Counted from the stretch's first letter, positions 8,506-17,585 are shown. The stretch: DNA of 64,000 nt from an uncultured Caryophanales bacterium (GCA_905211645.1 CAJMBK010000008.1:1-64000), one strand, 5' to 3'. Numbers and translations are program-made. The notes: generated by a model not told the origin, from the letters alone.

Positions 8506-9463
8506 TGTTATACCTTTTATTTAGCTTGTTCTGCAGGAGTTTGAGATTGTTTTGCTCTCTCAAATCCTTTTCAAACTCGATGAGTTCGTTGTATGTCTTT
8601 GTGAATAAACCAGAATATTCTTCATGTGCCTTAGAGATGATTGGTGAGAAGATATTTGTGTATTCAACAAAGAATTGTCTCATATCTTGAGGTTTGACAC
8701 CATTTAATAATTCATAGTCAGAGAACTTGAGTTCACCGGTGTAGACTTTGAAACCTTCGGTGAATTTCTTTTGTGCTGCCATGAATTCATCATCGTGTTC
8801 TTTGGAGTGGTTGACGATGAAGTTTGCAATACCGAATAATCTTTCCATTTCTTTAGCAATGAATTTGACGGATGGATCTTCAAAAGCTTTGCCAGATTTT
8901 GGATCGATATCTCTGTTTGGATCGTAGAAATTTTTAACTGCGTTGTTGAATTGGATGAACTTGGTGTTTAAAAGCATAGCCATGATTCTTAAAACAAGTG
9001 AACGGTAGAATCTATCATCCAAATCTAACATACGAATAAATTCATCTTCCAAATCTTTTGTAGGTTTCAAAGATTGTCTGAAACCGTTCAAGATATCGGT
9101 TAATGTTTCGTGGATGCCAGCGATGTAGTCGATTAAATCCATGAATAAGGATTCTTCAACTCTGAGGGATTGAGTACCATCCTCAGCATGAACTAAGGTA
9201 ACAATTCTTGAATTTTCAGCATAGACATCATTGTAGAAATTATTAACTTGTTCTTTGATCTTGGCACCTGTTTCGCCATTGTTCTTGCAGAAGTTTGAGA
9301 ATGGAGTATTTTCAGCTGTCATTCTCTTTAAAATATCTCTTCTAATTAAATATTTGTGAACGGAAAAACCTTCCTTAGGTGGATTGACAAAATATTCTAA
9401 TGTTTCACGAAGGACTATTGAAATTTCATAAATACCAAAAATGTATCTTTCACTTAAATTCAT
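8498..9463 (-). CDS. Helical cytoplasmic protein, unknown function
   Basis: 321 aa, predicted almost all alpha-helical, with no signal peptide, membrane segment or recognised catalytic motif. The C-terminal 60 residues (HEEYSGLFTKTYNELIEFE onward) look coiled-coil-like. The start is supported by an SD GGAGGT 9 nt before the ATG. It is the first gene of a two-gene operon with the overlapping membrane protein. Not recognised as any named family. Confidence 0.6.
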   Translation of the reverse strand: MNLSERYIFGIYEISIVLRETLEYFVNPPKEGFSVHKYLIRRDILKRMTAENTPFSNFCKNNGETGAKIKEQVNNFYNDVYAENSRIVTLVHAEDGTQSLRVEESLFMDLIDYIAGIHETLTDILNGFRQSLKPTKDLEDEFIRMLDLDDRFYRSLVLRIMAMLLNTKFIQFNNAVKNFYDPNRDIDPKSGKAFEDPSVKFIAKEMERLFGIANFIVNHSKEHDDEFMAAQKKFTEGFKVYTGELKFSDYELLNGVKPQDMRQFFVEYTNIFSPIISKAHEEYSGLFTKTYNELIEFEKDLREQNNLKLLQNKLNKRYNNG

Positions 9464-9545
9464 TAAAAAATTACCTCCAAATAGTTCTTGTTTAAACCTT
9501 CCATATAATTATAAAACACATAAAAGTTTTTTATCATTAATATAA

Positions 9546-10445
9546 TTATAAAATCTTCTTTTTGAAGTTGAATCTGACTAAATCTTCCTCATTAATAAAA
9601 TCGTCATAGATATAATCTGACAATTCTGAAACTTTGTTGACCCAATGCAACGCATGGTGTTTAACTCTTGGATGGGAATGATTCATGCAGAATGAGTGAG
9701 GAAATTCTTTGAATAAGCAGATATCATTTCCAGAATCTCCAACAACGTAGACTTCGTTTTTATCGATTCCTTGCTTCTCAATATACCTTTGCAATGCTAA
9801 AGCTTTTGTCGCATTTACTGAAGTTATTTCAATAGATGAATCGGAATCAACCACATTAACTTTATCTCGATAATGTTCTTTCAAAAGTTTAGAAAACTTG
9901 TAAGCATCATCAAAATTAGTTTTTCCTAAACCGAAATTGATAACAAGTTTATAAATCTTCTCAGTTTTAATCTTATTGATAAATTTATTCTTGTTAAAAA
10001 TTAAAGATTCCCTATATGAAAATCTTAAAGCACCAACTGCTTTAACAATTAAATCGAGGGCGACATTCATCTTTGAATAGACAAGCATTCCATTTGCTAA
10101 GTCAAATAGAAGCCAACATTTGATACCTTCATAATCTTGATATTTATTGAAGATTTCCATGATGATATCGTTATTCAAAGGATTCAAATCGTAAATCTGA
10201 TCGTTTTCATCGACTGTGAAACCACCATTGCAACCGATGTAACCAATCTTTGATTTAATCTTTTTTTCAATCTTGTGCTTTAATTTAGGATTTCTTCCTG
10301 TGATGCAGACAACTTTTCCGCCATTTCTTGCAAAATCAGAAAGGAACTTTACATTGTCCTTATCTATCAACGATAAATATTTTTTAGGATAAAGTAAAGT
10401 TCCATCTAAATCAGTAGCGATAAGTTTAATTTGATTATTAGACAT
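9546..10445 (-). CDS. Cof-type HAD-IIB phosphatase
   Basis: Motif I ATDLDGTLL is at residues about 10-18, CITGRNP is motif II, a Lys precedes the C-terminal motif, and GDSGND is motif IV. The large alpha/beta cap lies between motifs II and III. This is the Cof/YkrA/YwpJ class that dephosphorylates small metabolites such as sugar phosphates, flavin or PLP; the exact substrate is not deducible. 299 aa is normal to slightly long. It lies 37 nt downstream of hpf on the same strand with no terminator between and no clear SD, so co-transcription is likely. Confidence 0.8.
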   Translation of the reverse strand: MSNNQIKLIATDLDGTLLYPKKYLSLIDKDNVKFLSDFARNGGKVVCITGRNPKLKHKIEKKIKSKIGYIGCNGGFTVDENDQIYDLNPLNNDIIMEIFNKYQDYEGIKCWLLFDLANGMLVYSKMNVALDLIVKAVGALRFSYRESLIFNKNKFINKIKTEKIYKLVINFGLGKTNFDDAYKFSKLLKEHYRDKVNVVDSDSSIEITSVNATKALALQRYIEKQGIDKNEVYVVGDSGNDICLFKEFPHSFCMNHSHPRVKHHALHWVNKVSELSDYIYDDFINEEDLVRFNFKKKIL

Positions 10446-10482
10446 TTTTATATCTAATTAATTGTAAGTTTAGTAAAGATAA

Positions 10483-11019
10483 TTATTCTTGAACTTCGAT
10501 TAAACCGAAGGCACCGTCATCACGGTTGTAGATGACATTTACTAAACCAGTTGCAGAATCGAGATAAATGAAGAATGAGTGACCTAAAGCTTCCATTCTG
10601 GTGATAGCTTCATCTTGATCCATAGGGGTTAATGTTAATTGTTTTTTCTTTACGATAGTAGGAACTTCATCTTCCATCTCTTGTAAATAATCGAAACGGA
10701 AGCCTTTTGCTAAATTTTTATGTTTAGTCTTTCTTTCAATTTGAGTTTTAACTTTTCTCATTTGACCTTCAAGACGATCGATTGCCAAATCGAGAGCAGC
10801 ATACATATCAGTATCGACAACTTTAACACGTAAATTGATACTGCCTGTATTGATTGAAATTTCGATAGTTTGATCTAATTTACCAGTAGATACTAATACA
10901 GTAGCTGTGAGTTGATCAGGATTTTCAAAAAGTCTTTCAATTCTTTCTAATTTCTTTTGAATTTGAGCATTCATTGATTCTGTAATTTTAACGTTTTTAC
11001 CAATTACTGAAATTTTCAT
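10483..11019 (-). CDS. hpf: Ribosome hibernation promoting factor, long form
   Basis: The N-terminal S30AE/YfiA domain (residues 1-100, starting MKISVIGKNVKIT) binds the decoding centre. After a basic linker, the C-terminal domain of about 60 residues (TPMDQDEAITRMEALGH...DGAFGLIEV) is the dimerisation module that defines long HPF and pairs two 70S ribosomes into inactive 100S particles. 178 aa matches long HPF of Firmicutes. SD AAAGGA is present. Its promoter should lie in the 370-bp gap upstream. Confidence 0.93.
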   Translation of the reverse strand: MKISVIGKNVKITESMNAQIQKKLERIERLFENPDQLTATVLVSTGKLDQTIEISINTGSINLRVKVVDTDMYAALDLAIDRLEGQMRKVKTQIERKTKHKNLAKGFRFDYLQEMEDEVPTIVKKKQLTLTPMDQDEAITRMEALGHSFFIYLDSATGLVNVIYNRDDGAFGLIEVQE

Positions 11020-11388
11020 AAGACATTTTTTCCTTTCTGGTTATTAGTATTATAGCGAAAATTTAAGAATTTACTCGTCAAGATAATACTAATAAGTAGC
11101 CGTGAAATATATTATGAAATGACTTGAATATTTGGTCTAAATAATAAGAAAATTAATATAGTGTGAAAACACTTAAAACAATTATCTTGGAAACTACAAT
11201 TATTCTACGTAGAAATTACCGAATAAATTTAAAATAAATTCTATTAACCAACCATCTCATTTGATAATTTAAAAATGGCAACTTCTTAAAAAATTACTAT
11301 ATTAAATATATATATAAAAGAAAATGCTGTGTATCCCTGATTAAACTAGGTTTGCACAGCATTTTTAGATTCAATACTAAATTACTAA
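11020..11388. other. 369-bp intergenic region between hpf and speB
   Basis: No ORF with coding character. It contains a TATAAT-like -10 for hpf (plus-strand attata at 11049-11054, weak -35), a small hairpin agtgt-GAAA-acact at 11160-11173, a perfect 12-bp palindrome ttctacgtagaa at 11203-11214 and the speB terminator at 11323-11366. The palindrome could be a regulator site; no regulator was identified. Confidence 0.4.
11323..11366 (-). terminator. Terminator hairpin downstream of speB
   Basis: Arms aatgctgtg/cacagcatt with T-runs on both sides, separated by a long loop (23 nt). It probably ends the metK-speA-speB transcript. Confidence 0.7.
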
Positions 11389-12276
11389 TTATTTCTTATT
11401 AACTTTATGTAAGAGAAGAACCATCTCTCTTAAAACTTTGCAAGCAACTTGAGTAGAAACCTTGCTTGGATCGTAATCAGGAGAAAGTTCAACAATGTCT
11501 GCACCGACAACGTTATGTAAGTTACTCATCAAAAGAATAGCATCTTGCAATTCTTTGTAGGTGATACCACCTGCTTCAGGAGTACCAGTGCCAGGGAAAA
11601 CACTTGGGTCTAAGACATCCAAATCGATTGTGATATAAACTGGTTTATCTTTAAGTTCTTCAACAACTTTATCTAAACCAACAGTATCAAATTTTCTTTG
11701 GTGAATATTTTTACTTGCCCAGACGAATTCACTTCTATCACCGGAACGGATACCGAATTGATACAAGTTAGCTTTGGAGTGGTCAAGCATATCGTAACAT
11801 TTTCTTAAAACAGTTGCGTGAGAGAGTTCTCTACCTAAGAATTTTTCTCTTAAATCGGTATGAGCATCGAAGTGAATGATGTTAACATCTGGATATTTCT
11901 TAACAATTTCTCTCATGACACCATAAGTTGTTAAGTGTTCACCACCAATCATCATTGGGATTTTTTCATCATCCAAAATATTCTTAACTGTTTCGGAAAT
12001 AGCGTCCAAATCTTTTTCAACGTCACCCATTGGCATTTCGATATCTCCGATATCGCATGTTGGGTAATCCTTCAAATCCATATCAAAATATGGGGAATAC
12101 CATTCCATTCCGATTGATTCTGCTCTTATTGCAGGACCAGCAAATCTGGTGCCAGGACGGTAGGAGCAAGTTGCATCCATTGGTGAGGAGAAGATAACAA
12201 CTGAGCTATCTTTATACTCTGCATCGCAGGATTGGAAAACAGATAAATTTCTTTGATATCTATTTTTAGTAGTCAT
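11389..12276 (-). CDS. speB: Agmatinase (arginase/ureohydrolase family)
   Basis: The binuclear-manganese signatures of ureohydrolases are present: GGEHL, FDAHTDLR and TIDLDVLDPSVFPGTGTP. Agmatinase converts agmatine to putrescine and urea. Agmatinase, not arginase, is favoured because the gene overlaps the upstream Orn/Lys/Arg decarboxylase by 11 nt, giving a two-step arginine-to-putrescine route. I chose ATG at 12276 over an in-frame GTG at 12288, because the purine-rich AGAAAGTGAG precedes it at a suitable distance. Confidence 0.87.
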   Translation of the reverse strand: MTTKNRYQRNLSVFQSCDAEYKDSSVVIFSSPMDATCSYRPGTRFAGPAIRAESIGMEWYSPYFDMDLKDYPTCDIGDIEMPMGDVEKDLDAISETVKNILDDEKIPMMIGGEHLTTYGVMREIVKKYPDVNIIHFDAHTDLREKFLGRELSHATVLRKCYDMLDHSKANLYQFGIRSGDRSEFVWASKNIHQRKFDTVGLDKVVEELKDKPVYITIDLDVLDPSVFPGTGTPEAGGITYKELQDAILLMSNLHNVVGADIVELSPDYDPSKVSTQVACKVLREMVLLLHKVNKK

Positions 12277-13771
12277 AATTAATCTCACTTTCTAAGTACC
12301 ATTCATTTCTATCGATAACAAGTACTTTTCCTTCAGGGGAGTCAGAAAGAAGGACACCACCTTGATTCTGATAAAATTCAATAAGGCTAACTGCCTGTGA
12401 GGTGATCATTTCACCTGGAATAGCAAGAGGAATACCTGGTGGATAAACCATGAGTGATTCCGAGCAGATTTCACCGATCGAATCCTTTAAATCGACCAAT
12501 TTCTTTGGAGCGTGGAACGCTTGATTTGGTGTACAAAGAAGCGGTGGTTGGCTGTATTTAAATTTAGGAACATTCTTACTCTTTTTGATTGCGTAATATC
12601 TAGCAGAAAGTGTCTTTAAACCTTCAACTAAACGGTCGATATGCTCCTTAGTTGAACCTAATGAGATGATACATAATACCAAACCGACTTCAGCTAGTTC
12701 AAGTTGTACATTGAACTCATTTTTAAGCATTCTGTAAACTTCAAAGCCTGATAAACCTAAACCTGTAACTTTAATCATGAGTTTAGTTAAATCGATGTCG
12801 TTACGACCATCTTTGGTGCAGTAGGATTTATCGTAGACTTTGATACCTTTAATCTGATGAAGTTTTGTTCTTGCGTATTTAGAAAGGTAAAGAACATCAT
12901 CCATCAGTTTTTCACCTTCAAAATAAAGTTTCTTTCTAGTTACATCAATACTTGCAAGTAATAGATGGTTAGGTGAAGTTGAAGAAAACATTGCAAATGC
13001 CTTCTTCAAAGCAAATTCATCAATTCTCTTAGTGTTGTAAAGAATAATTGATGATTGAGTTAAACTACCTGCAGTTTTATGGAGTGATAAAGCTGAACAA
13101 TCTGCTCCAGCATCCATAGCTGCCATAGGTAATTTATCTGAGAAATATAAGTGTGAACCATGAGCTTCATCGGCGATAACAATCATGTCGTGCTCATGAG
13201 CGTAATTTACAATTTTAACTAAGTCTGAAGCAATGCCAAAATAAGTAGGATTAATTACAAATACTGCTTTTGCTTCAAGATGTTCGTCTATTGCTTTCTT
13301 GTAGTTTTCAAAAGGAACACCATTTGCGATACCTGTTTCTAAGTCGTAATCAGGTGTGACAAAGATTGGAACTGCTCCAGAAAGAATAAGTCCGTTGATG
13401 ATGGATTTATGAACATTTCTTGGAAGAATGATCTTATCATTCTGCTTTAAAATGCCAACAAGCATAGTAAGAATTCCACCTGAAGTTCCGTTAACTGAGA
13501 ATAAACATTTCTCAGCGTGGAAACATTCTGCACAAAGTTCTTCACTCTCTTTGATAACACCAGTTGAATGATACAGATTATCTAAACCAAGAGGTGCGTT
13601 GATATCCAATTTATAAATCATACTACCAGCAAAATCGGATAAATCAGTATGATAATTTCCCATTTTATGACCTGGGACATCAAAAGGTGCGGGATTACTT
13701 TGTACGTAGTTCCACATCGCAGTGAAGAATGGAGTCTTTTTCTGTCTTTGATCTAAAGTATCGTTAGCCAT
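12266..13771 (-). CDS. speA: Arginine decarboxylase, PLP aspartate-aminotransferase fold
   Basis: Orn/Lys/Arg decarboxylase major domain with the PLP lysine in SLHKTAGSLTQSS and the cofactor Asp/His in ADEAHGSHL, followed by the C-terminal domain (residues about 395-501). 501 aa fits the short Bacillus SpeA/Cad group without the N-terminal receiver-like wing. Substrate choice among Arg, Lys and Orn is not visible from motifs; overlap with the agmatinase gene favours arginine to agmatine. It lies 36 nt downstream of metK with no terminator, consistent with a polyamine/SAM operon. Confidence 0.8.
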   Translation of the reverse strand: MANDTLDQRQKKTPFFTAMWNYVQSNPAPFDVPGHKMGNYHTDLSDFAGSMIYKLDINAPLGLDNLYHSTGVIKESEELCAECFHAEKCLFSVNGTSGGILTMLVGILKQNDKIILPRNVHKSIINGLILSGAVPIFVTPDYDLETGIANGVPFENYKKAIDEHLEAKAVFVINPTYFGIASDLVKIVNYAHEHDMIVIADEAHGSHLYFSDKLPMAAMDAGADCSALSLHKTAGSLTQSSIILYNTKRIDEFALKKAFAMFSSTSPNHLLLASIDVTRKKLYFEGEKLMDDVLYLSKYARTKLHQIKGIKVYDKSYCTKDGRNDIDLTKLMIKVTGLGLSGFEVYRMLKNEFNVQLELAEVGLVLCIISLGSTKEHIDRLVEGLKTLSARYYAIKKSKNVPKFKYSQPPLLCTPNQAFHAPKKLVDLKDSIGEICSESLMVYPPGIPLAIPGEMITSQAVSLIEFYQNQGGVLLSDSPEGKVLVIDRNEWYLESEINYDY

Positions 13772-13807
13772 GTAGTTTTCCTTAAAAACAACAATATTAT
13801 AGATATA

Positions 13808-14983
13808 TTATTTTTGATTATTTACAAATTTTAATATCTCTTCGACTTTATCCAATTTTTCAAATGGTAAATTTAAATCAGGACGACCAAAATGTCCATA
13901 ATTTGTGAGTTTGTGATATTCAAATGTAGGTTTGAAAAGTGATAAGCTTTCGATGATATTTCTAGGCGAAAAATCGAAAACGTTGTAGAGAACTTCCAAA
14001 ATTACATCTTCACTTACCTTGTTTGTTCCAAAAGTATTTACGTTGATAGAAATAGGCTTGGAATAACCGATTGCATAGGATAATTGGATTAAACATTTGT
14101 CACAGAGTTTACTTGCAACAATATTTTTTGCTGCGTAACGAGCATAATATGTTGCAGAGCGGTCAACTTTTGTTGGATCCTTACCTGAGAAAGCACCACC
14201 TCCATGAGGAGCGTAGCCACCGTAAGTATCAACAATAATCTTTCTACCGGTGACACCGGTGTCACCTTTTGGACCACCGATAACAAATTTTCCAGTAGGA
14301 TTGATAAATAATTTATAGGTAAGAGGAAGGTTAAATGAACTGACAACAGGATTGATAACTTTCTCGATAAGTTCATTCTTGAATGCTTCTAAATTGATAT
14401 TATCATCGTGTTGGCAAGCGAAGACGATTGTATCAATCTTGATATCGTCTTTGTCAGTGTAATCAATTGTTACCTGGCTCTTCATATCTGGTCTAGCGTG
14501 ATTCAATTTACCTTCTTTACGTAAATTTGAAGCGACTCTGACAAGCTTATGTGCAATAACAATTGCTAATGGCATGTAGTTATCAGATTCGTTTGAAGCA
14601 AAACCGAACATGATACCTTGGTCGCCAGCACCAAAATCACCATCAGCACGGTTGACACCTTGAGCGATATCAGGTGATTGTGTGTGGATAAAATTTGCAA
14701 TTTTAACTGTGGAATAGTTAAAACCGTATTCATCTTTGTCGTAGCCGATATCTTTGATGACATCTCTAGCAATCTTTTCATAATCAACTTTATTTTTAGT
14801 TGTAATTTCACCAGCTAAAACGAGTTGATTCTCAGTTGCAAGAACTTCACAAGCACAGCGGCAAGCAGGATCATCCTTAATGGCTGCGTCTAAAATAGCA
14901 TCAGCAATTTGATCACAAACCTTATCTGGATGACCTTCAGAAACTGATTCGGATGTGAATAATATTCTCTCTTTTTTGCTCAT
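13808..14983 (-). CDS. metK: S-adenosylmethionine synthetase
   Basis: The N-terminal TSESVSEGHPDKVCDQ, GAGDQGIMFG and GGGAFSGKDPTKVDRSA signatures are all intact. MetK makes SAM from methionine and ATP. The open frame extends to 15025, but I chose ATG at 14983 because GGAAAGGAG (14988-14996) sits 4 nt before it and the protein then begins with the usual MSKKERILFTSES. This gives 391 aa, the family norm. SAM feeds the methyltransferases and radical-SAM RlmN in this window and links logically to the downstream polyamine genes. Confidence 0.95.
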   Translation of the reverse strand: MSKKERILFTSESVSEGHPDKVCDQIADAILDAAIKDDPACRCACEVLATENQLVLAGEITTKNKVDYEKIARDVIKDIGYDKDEYGFNYSTVKIANFIHTQSPDIAQGVNRADGDFGAGDQGIMFGFASNESDNYMPLAIVIAHKLVRVASNLRKEGKLNHARPDMKSQVTIDYTDKDDIKIDTIVFACQHDDNINLEAFKNELIEKVINPVVSSFNLPLTYKLFINPTGKFVIGGPKGDTGVTGRKIIVDTYGGYAPHGGGAFSGKDPTKVDRSATYYARYAAKNIVASKLCDKCLIQLSYAIGYSKPISINVNTFGTNKVSEDVILEVLYNVFDFSPRNIIESLSLFKPTFEYHKLTNYGHFGRPDLNLPFEKLDKVEEILKFVNNQK

Positions 14984-15052
14984 AATACTCCTTTCCGTAT
15001 TCATGTTTATTGGATTATGAAACAATTTATTGAATAAATACTAAATTGGTTT

Positions 15053-15322
15053 TTAGCGATTTGCTAAATCTTGTTTATACATTTTTAATGCTTTAGCAAT
15101 TTGGTCTGGGCAGCTTGTACCCTTGGTATGGCATTCAACGCCTTCCAAACAATTGATAACTTCATCAATTGATCTTCCTTTAACTAAGGCAGCGATACCT
15201 TTCAAATTACCGTTGCAACCACCGACGACTCTTAATGAAACAATCTTGTCATTTTCGTCAATTTCAAACTCCATTTCTTTGGAGCAAACACCTTGTGGTT
15301 TATATTTGAAAATTTTAACCAT
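15053..15322 (-). CDS. TSCPD-domain protein (TIGR03905-like)
   Basis: An 89-aa protein with GVCSKE, GGCNGN and GTSCPDQIA. The TSCPD motif is shared with the C-terminus of some ribonucleotide reductases and with small stand-alone proteins of this kind. The conserved cysteines suggest metal or redox chemistry; the function is not established. It lies 2 nt downstream of the Gx-transporter gene at the end of the Rnf operon, with an SD AAAGGAGAAGG. Confidence 0.75.
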   Translation of the reverse strand: MVKIFKYKPQGVCSKEMEFEIDENDKIVSLRVVGGCNGNLKGIAALVKGRSIDEVINCLEGVECHTKGTSCPDQIAKALKMYKQDLANR

Positions 15323-15324
15323 AT

Positions 15325-15855
15325 TTACCTTCTCCTTTTTATTCTTGCACGATCTTTAAATGGTGGCATTCTCACTAAAAGCATGCGGCAGATTATGGAT
15401 AATAATAATCCTGCTAACATTGAAAGAAGTGCTAAGATTGCAAGATAACTAATTATATAAAATTGCATTGAGATGAGGGCGTACATTAGCACCTGTCCCG
15501 TTGCGTGGAATAAAGCAGAAACAATAGAAACAGAATAGATGGAACATTTCAAAAACTTGTAGAGTATTATTGAAATAATAACCGCAAATGTCGAACCAGA
15601 GAATGAAAGTAAAAATCCCGTTCCAAAACCGGTGGAAATTAAGCTAACCAATAAAATTCTGAAGTAAGTTACTGCTAAATACTCCTTCCAATCAATATAA
15701 AATAGAACGAATAATCCTACAATATTTGCTAATCCCAATTTAAAACCAGGAATAGGGATTGGAATTACAATAAGGTTTTCAAAGTAATGAATTACACTAG
15801 CAAGGGCGACAAATAATGCAATTCTTACGATACGTTCAATGGATAGATTACGCAT
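15325..15855 (-). CDS. Gx transporter family / heptaprenyl diphosphate synthase component I-like membrane protein
   Basis: About five to six hydrophobic segments with a characteristic start (ERIVRIALFVALASVIHYFEN) and GFKLGLANIVGLF, as in the Hpre_diP_synt_I/Gx transporter family. That family is often encoded beside Rnf or FMN-binding genes and NusG-II proteins, and is probably a small-molecule transporter rather than a prenyl synthase. I chose ATG at 15855 (8-nt overlap with the upstream gene) over TTG at 15885, giving 176 aa. Confidence 0.75.
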   Translation of the reverse strand: MRNLSIERIVRIALFVALASVIHYFENLIVIPIPIPGFKLGLANIVGLFVLFYIDWKEYLAVTYFRILLVSLISTGFGTGFLLSFSGSTFAVIISIILYKFLKCSIYSVSIVSALFHATGQVLMYALISMQFYIISYLAILALLSMLAGLLLSIICRMLLVRMPPFKDRARIKRRR

Positions 15856-16336
15856 CTGGCAAATCAGGATCAACGTAGCCACCAACGATAACTATCGAAA
15901 GATGATTTGGATCGCAGATAATTGGAACGTTGGAATAGGAGATAACTCCCTGATGAGAACAGATCTTTCTAGGGCTAGTTTCCTGGACAACTTGAATGGA
16001 ATGGTCAACGATTCTAACTTCAACTGTGTCGCCTACAAATTCAAATTCTTGACCATTTTCATTAGGTTTGATGTTATTTTTTGAATCTCCGGTAATACCC
16101 ATCTCTCTAGTGATAACTAATGGGTCATGCTCCTCAGTGATAGGTCTGTAGTAAATAACCTGCTGACCATACGAGATTTGAACGTAACTCATATCATCAA
16201 CGGTGTGAGTCATACCGAAAATTGTGTACATTAAAAGGGCAACTACAAGTAAAATTGAAATAGCAATTACAATCACATCACGCACGTGTAAATTGTAGCG
16301 TGGATTAATTTTACTGTTGTTACCCATTATTTGCAC
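15848..16336 (-). CDS. NusG domain II-containing membrane-anchored protein
   Basis: One transmembrane segment (residues about 20-42) is followed by an extracytoplasmic NusG-II domain ending in SPRKICSHQGVISY...ICDPNHLSIVI, the family's paired-cysteine signature. Such proteins are regularly found in operons with Rnf or FMN-binding proteins and the Gx transporter; their molecular role is unknown. It lies 8 nt downstream of the truncated rnfB. Confidence 0.8.
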   Translation of the reverse strand: MQIMGNNSKINPRYNLHVRDVIVIAISILLVVALLMYTIFGMTHTVDDMSYVQISYGQQVIYYRPITEEHDPLVITREMGITGDSKNNIKPNENGQEFEFVGDTVEVRIVDHSIQVVQETSPRKICSHQGVISYSNVPIICDPNHLSIVIVGGYVDPDLPDA

Positions 16337-16344
16337 ACTAAAGT

Positions 16345-16659
16345 TTAGAGAGTAACTTTAACCTTCTCTCCGTTTGGACCTGTAGAATTGTTTAAATATT
16401 CAACAACTTCGTTTGCTTTGTCAGCCTTGATAACTTTGCATTGCTTGACATGAGTTTCTTTTTCAGAAAGTAATGCATCGACTAAACCGGAACAACCAGG
16501 ATAGCCGCAAGCACCGCAGTTAACACCTGGCATAAGCTTCATAACTTCATCTTTTCTAGGATCATCTTTAACAGAGAAGTATTTAACGAATAATGCGATA
16601 AGTAAACTGAATAAAATAGCTGCACCTAGTAATAAAAGTAAAATATACAAATATTCCAT
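16345..16659 (-). CDS. rnfB: Truncated RnfB: membrane anchor plus one 4Fe-4S domain
   Basis: An N-terminal transmembrane helix (about 3-27) and the RnfB-type 4Fe-4S domain with C48, C51, C56 and C74 (GVNCGACGYPGC). Ordinary RnfB continues for 150-230 residues with two or more ferredoxin domains that take electrons from soluble ferredoxin; here the protein stops at 104 aa. The reading frame ends cleanly and the next gene starts 8 nt later, so this looks like a real short protein and not a frameshift. Electron entry must then use a different subunit or direct docking. Confidence 0.75.
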   Translation of the reverse strand: MEYLYILLLLLGAAILFSLLIALFVKYFSVKDDPRKDEVMKLMPGVNCGACGYPGCSGLVDALLSEKETHVKQCKVIKADKANEVVEYLNNSTGPNGEKVKVTL

Positions 16660-16670
16660 AGTTACCTCCT

Positions 16671-16994
16671 TTATTTGATTGATTTTTCTTTCTTCATCTC
16701 TTCGATGAATTTCTTCTGCTCAATTTCAAGTTCCTTCTTTTTCAAAGGTTTAACTGCTTCAAGAGGGACGTAGAGTTTTCTAGTCCCATCCTTGAAGAAA
16801 TATTCTTTAATTGAGAATTCTTCCTCCCTTGAGTTGCAAGAAAGCATGCAACTTGCGCAGCCGATATCCTCTTTTGGACAATCTTCTGGGCGTTTAACTT
16901 TCTTGTTAACAAGGTAGAAAATAGCGTATAAGGCAACAAGTACAACAACGACAGGGATGATGTACAAGGCGTTGTAATTAAAGGTTAAAAACAC
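16671..16994 (-). CDS. Membrane-anchored four-cysteine protein of the Rnf operon
   Basis: 107 aa with one N-terminal transmembrane helix (about 9-30), then a cytosolic cluster C39-x6-C46-x2-C49-x3-C53 and a Lys/Glu-rich tail. It is not a standard Rnf subunit. It sits between rnfA and the truncated rnfB with 4-nt and 11-nt gaps. Possible roles are an extra Fe-S electron carrier replacing the missing RnfB ferredoxin domains, or a metal-delivery factor analogous to NqrM, a small TM-plus-Cys protein needed to mature Na+-NQR. Both are inference. Confidence 0.6.
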   Translation of the reverse strand: MFLTFNYNALYIIPVVVVLVALYAIFYLVNKKVKRPEDCPKEDIGCASCMLSCNSREEEFSIKEYFFKDGTRKLYVPLEAVKPLKKKELEIEQKKFIEEMKKEKSIK

Positions 16995-16998
16995 TTAA

Positions 16999-17583
16999 TT
17001 AACCCATCATTCCAGATAAGCCTAAGAATGCAAGAGCCATACCGGCAGTGCAGATTAAGCCAATGGCTGGACCTTTGAAACCACGAGGAACCAAAGGATT
17101 GTTTTGGATTCTTTCTTGAATTGCAGAAAAGACGTAGATAACTAAGAAATAACCTAAAGGTGTACCGATGATTGTACCTAATGTTGTACCGACGGAAACA
17201 GCTTCACCACCTGTGTAAGCGACTGATAATGCGACGCCTAAAACAACACAGTTTGTGGTGATTAAAGGTAAGTAGATACCTAAACTCTTGTAAAGGCTTG
17301 GAACGAATTTCTTGATGAAGATTTCAAGAAGTTGGACAAAGCTTGCAATGACAAGAATGAAGATGATGGTGTTCATGAATGTAACACCGATGAGTGCAGT
17401 TAAATAGGATAAACCCCAGCAGATGAGTCCAGATAAGATGGAAACAACTGTTAAGGCAAGACCCATACCGGTAGCAGTCTTCTTATTGGAGGAGACGCCA
17501 AGGTAGGAACATAAACCTTTGGTACCGGATAAAACAACGTTGTTAACAAGTAAACTACCAAAGAATGCAACGATAAATGACAT
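16999..17583 (-). CDS. rnfA: Electron transport complex subunit RnfA
   Basis: 194 aa, six transmembrane segments. The two conserved cysteines, C25 (GTKGLCSYLG) and C112 (LITTNCVVLG), match those that hold an intramembrane [2Fe-2S] cluster shared with RnfE. Length and motifs are normal. Start codon follows the rnfE stop by 2 nt. Confidence 0.93.
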   Translation of the reverse strand: MSFIVAFFGSLLVNNVVLSGTKGLCSYLGVSSNKKTATGMGLALTVVSILSGLICWGLSYLTALIGVTFMNTIIFILVIASFVQLLEIFIKKFVPSLYKSLGIYLPLITTNCVVLGVALSVAYTGGEAVSVGTTLGTIIGTPLGYFLVIYVFSAIQERIQNNPLVPRGFKGPAIGLICTAGMALAFLGLSGMMG

Positions 17584-17585
17584 GA

